Positions 62,440 to 64,000 of a DNA stretch of 64,000 bases are shown in pieces; position 1 is the first letter of the stretch, and every line of letters begins with the position of its first letter. The position numbers were made by a program, and so were the translations under genes. Location: positions 54,270 to 118,269 of the forward strand of contig NZ_QKVM01000011.1 of assembly GCF_003231305.1 (NCBI RefSeq), in the 5' to 3' direction. Origin of the DNA: Pseudomonas sichuanensis (GTDB lineage: Bacteria; Pseudomonadota; Gammaproteobacteria; Pseudomonadales; Pseudomonadaceae). A model generated the notes under the pieces. It had not been told where the DNA came from. It searched no databases and was given only the letters and a program-made list of their open reading frames with translations.

Positions 62440-64000
62440 TCAGCCCTGCTTGTGTGTTGCCCCAGCCTGCATGGCGCGGCCAAGCGCCCCGGACTTGGCC
62501 AGGTACGACACCTTGCCGTCGAGCAGATGCCTTACGCTGCTGTTGTTACCGCCCCCTAGCGGGTGGCCCCAGGCGATCACGCGGCTGTCGGCCGTGAGGG
62601 AGGCGAAGCCGTGGCTGTTGGCATACACGGCGATGACGTTGGTCAACTGCTCGACCTCGGCAGACAGTGTTCCGCCTTCGGTGGCACTGCCCCAGGCCAC
62701 CACCTGGCCGGTCTTGCGCAGGGCGGCGAAGGCATTCGCAGAGCCGGCAATCTGGATGATGTCGTCCAGCGCAGCGATGGCGGGAGGCACTACGCCACCG
62801 GTGCCCTCGTCCCCCCCCCAGGCGACGACATGGCCATTGCCGCGCAATGCGGCGAACGACTGCTTGGTGGACACCACATGAACGATGTCCGTCAAGCCGC
62901 CGATGATACCGTCCAGCGTGCCGCCATTGTCGGCGTATCCCCAGGCCACCACCTGCCCGGTGGCGCGGCGTGCCGTGAAGGCCAGGTCGTTGGCGCAACT
63001 GAGCTCGACGATATCGGTGAGCGCGGCAATCTCACCAGGTAGCTCACCACCGAATCTCGCCTCGCCCCAGGCCACCAGCCGTCCATTGCCACGCAAGGCG
63101 GCAAAGGCCATGAAGGCGCCGAGCACTTCCTTGATATCCCGGAATCCCCCGATCTCGCTGGGCACGCTGCCGCCGTTGGCGGAGTTGCCCCAGGCCACCA
63201 CCTCGCCGGTCTGGCGGATCGCGGCGAAGGCGAAGGCGGTTGCCGCCAGGCTGCGCAGGTCGGTGAGCACCTTGATCGGATCCGGTACGGTCCCACCGTC
63301 TGAATGATCGCCCCAGGCCACCACCGCGCCTTGGTCGTTGATTGCCGCGAACGTATTTCTGTTGCCGCAAACCTGGGTATAGGTGTGCGACGGCACTGGG
63401 CTGATACGGCCCCACGCCACTACTCGGCCGCTGTGGGTGCGTCCGGCGAAGGCGATCCCCGTGCAGCTCACCTCGTTGATGTCGTTCATGGTGATGATGT
63501 CTGACGGTATGCTGCCGCCATAGCTCGGGTTGCCCCAACCGATCATGTCGCCGCTGTCACGACGAGCGACGAAGGCGGCGTCACCCAAGGTGAAGGTGCG
63601 CATGCCATTGCCGATCAAGTTGGGGGTATTAAGGGTGACCAGGTCATCGGCGGTCTGCACCCGTAGCAAACGGCCCGGGTCGGTGTCGCGCCAGGTGGTG
63701 CTCGGCAGGCTCCAGCCGGTATCGCCGGCATACTGCCATTGGGCGGCCAATGGCTTGCCGGTATTGGCGTCGAGGGCACTGAGCAGTCGCCAGTTGCCCG
63801 AGGCACAATAGGCACCGCGTGCCCAGCGCGCCCCCATGACGCGCAACGAGCCGGTTACCAGGTTGCTTTTGACATCGTAGGCCGCGGTTGCCGAGGGGCC
63901 TTCCGTGCCTCCTGCCTGGCGCACGATGCTGTAGTCCAACTGCACGTTGGCGCCATCGTTGGCCTGGACCAAGGTATGGGGGGCAATGAGATCGAGCTGG
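62440..64000 (-). CDS. RCC1-repeat protein, N-terminus outside the window
   Basis: The frame stays open to base 64000, so the 5' end is missing; the TTG at 63972 is not a convincing start because the frame continues upstream with Ig-like sequence (LIAPHTLVQANDGANVQLDY). Nine WG-containing repeats of about 50 residues follow, each like RKTGQVVAWGSATEGGTL, then an element ending with a hydrophobic pair. They should fold into an RCC1-type beta-propeller (seven or more blades). RCC1 is a Ran GEF in eukaryotes, and bacterial RCC1 proteins include effectors, but function here is unknown. It heads the minus-strand island operon visible here. Confidence 0.82.
   Translation of the reverse strand, partial: QLDLIAPHTLVQANDGANVQLDYSIVRQAGGTEGPSATAAYDVKSNLVTGSLRVMGARWARGAYCASGNWRLLSALDANTGKPLAAQWQYAGDTGWSLPSTTWRDTDPGRLLRVQTADDLVTLNTPNLIGNGMRTFTLGDAAFVARRDSGDMIGWGNPSYGGSIPSDIITMNDINEVSCTGIAFAGRTHSGRVVAWGRISPVPSHTYTQVCGNRNTFAAINDQGAVVAWGDHSDGGTVPDPIKVLTDLRSLAATAFAFAAIRQTGEVVAWGNSANGGSVPSEIGGFRDIKEVLGAFMAFAALRGNGRLVAWGEARFGGELPGEIAALTDIVELSCANDLAFTARRATGQVVAWGYADNGGTLDGIIGGLTDIVHVVSTKQSFAALRGNGHVVAWGGDEGTGGVVPPAIAALDDIIQIAGSANAFAALRKTGQVVAWGSATEGGTLSAEVEQLTNVIAVYANSHGFASLTADSRVIAWGHPLGGGNNSSVRHLLDGKVSYLAKSGALGRAMQAGATHKQG

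Noticed and set aside
63970..63972. TTG as the start of the RCC1 protein
   Set aside because: The frame stays open to the window edge and upstream residues continue an Ig-like domain, so the real start is outside.

Overview
This window is chromosomal DNA from a fluorescent Pseudomonas, most likely of the P. putida group. It is GC-rich with Pseudomonas codon use. It carries many copies of the inverted-pair REP sequence typical of P. putida (core CGGGGCAAGCCCGCTCCCAC), and its core genes are familiar Pseudomonas housekeeping genes.

Layout. (1) 1-3.4 kb: the end of an aerobic cobalamin operon (cobQ end, cobP, cobT, cobC, cobS), with overlapping or abutting genes. (2) 3.5-9.8 kb: a MarR repressor with the MFS exporter it probably controls, a small membrane protein, a periplasmic glutathione peroxidase, a LysR regulator, a FadL-type outer-membrane porin and small unknown genes. 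(3) 9.8-10.7 kb: an apparently non-coding gap with a DnaA-box palindrome. (4) 10.7-26 kb: Sel1 protein, rmuC, a large transporter-sensor hybrid kinase, MFS and TDT transporters, a GH3 beta-glucosidase, an MFS-acyltransferase fusion, a guanidinium exporter behind a two-hairpin guanidine-II riboswitch, a BASS transporter and rdgC. (5) 26.1-31.5 kb: tRNA-Val and tRNA-Asp, then an HscC chaperone module (hscC, a giant J-domain-like protein, a DUF1266 protein). (6) 31.6-40.1 kb: a second methionine aminopeptidase paired with a ParD-like antitoxin, then assimilatory nitrate/nitrite reduction (a nitrate reductase-flavoprotein fusion, nirB, nirD). Both nitrogen units have a sigma-54 type promoter, an ANTAR-type RNA hairpin and a terminator before the first gene. 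(7) 40.2-48.4 kb: PcaQ-like regulator, FKBP lipoprotein, a DUF1232 gene behind a perfect DnaA-box palindrome, a TA-like two-gene unit, an EAL-CBS phosphodiesterase, the Prc protease and a quinone oxidoreductase.

(8) 48.5-64 kb is an accessory island of very large surface or effector-like proteins. Two paralogous multi-domain beta-sandwich proteins and a classical autotransporter are on the + strand. They converge on a tightly packed minus-strand operon encoding an RCC1-repeat protein (cut by the window edge), a Big2 plus lectin-like protein, a double-domain lipoprotein that resembles halovibrin (HvnA)-type proteins, and a 1541-residue Ig-repeat protein with the same Big2 plus lectin-like C-terminus. 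Three of the beta-sandwich proteins share a signature around YDN...W.G, and none of them shows a clear signal peptide. This is the part of the window most likely to hold an undescribed system.

Regulation visible in the sequence is unusually rich: a MarR operator pair, a guanidine-II riboswitch, two sigma-54/ANTAR attenuation leaders, a ParD-like operator region and an XRE operator.
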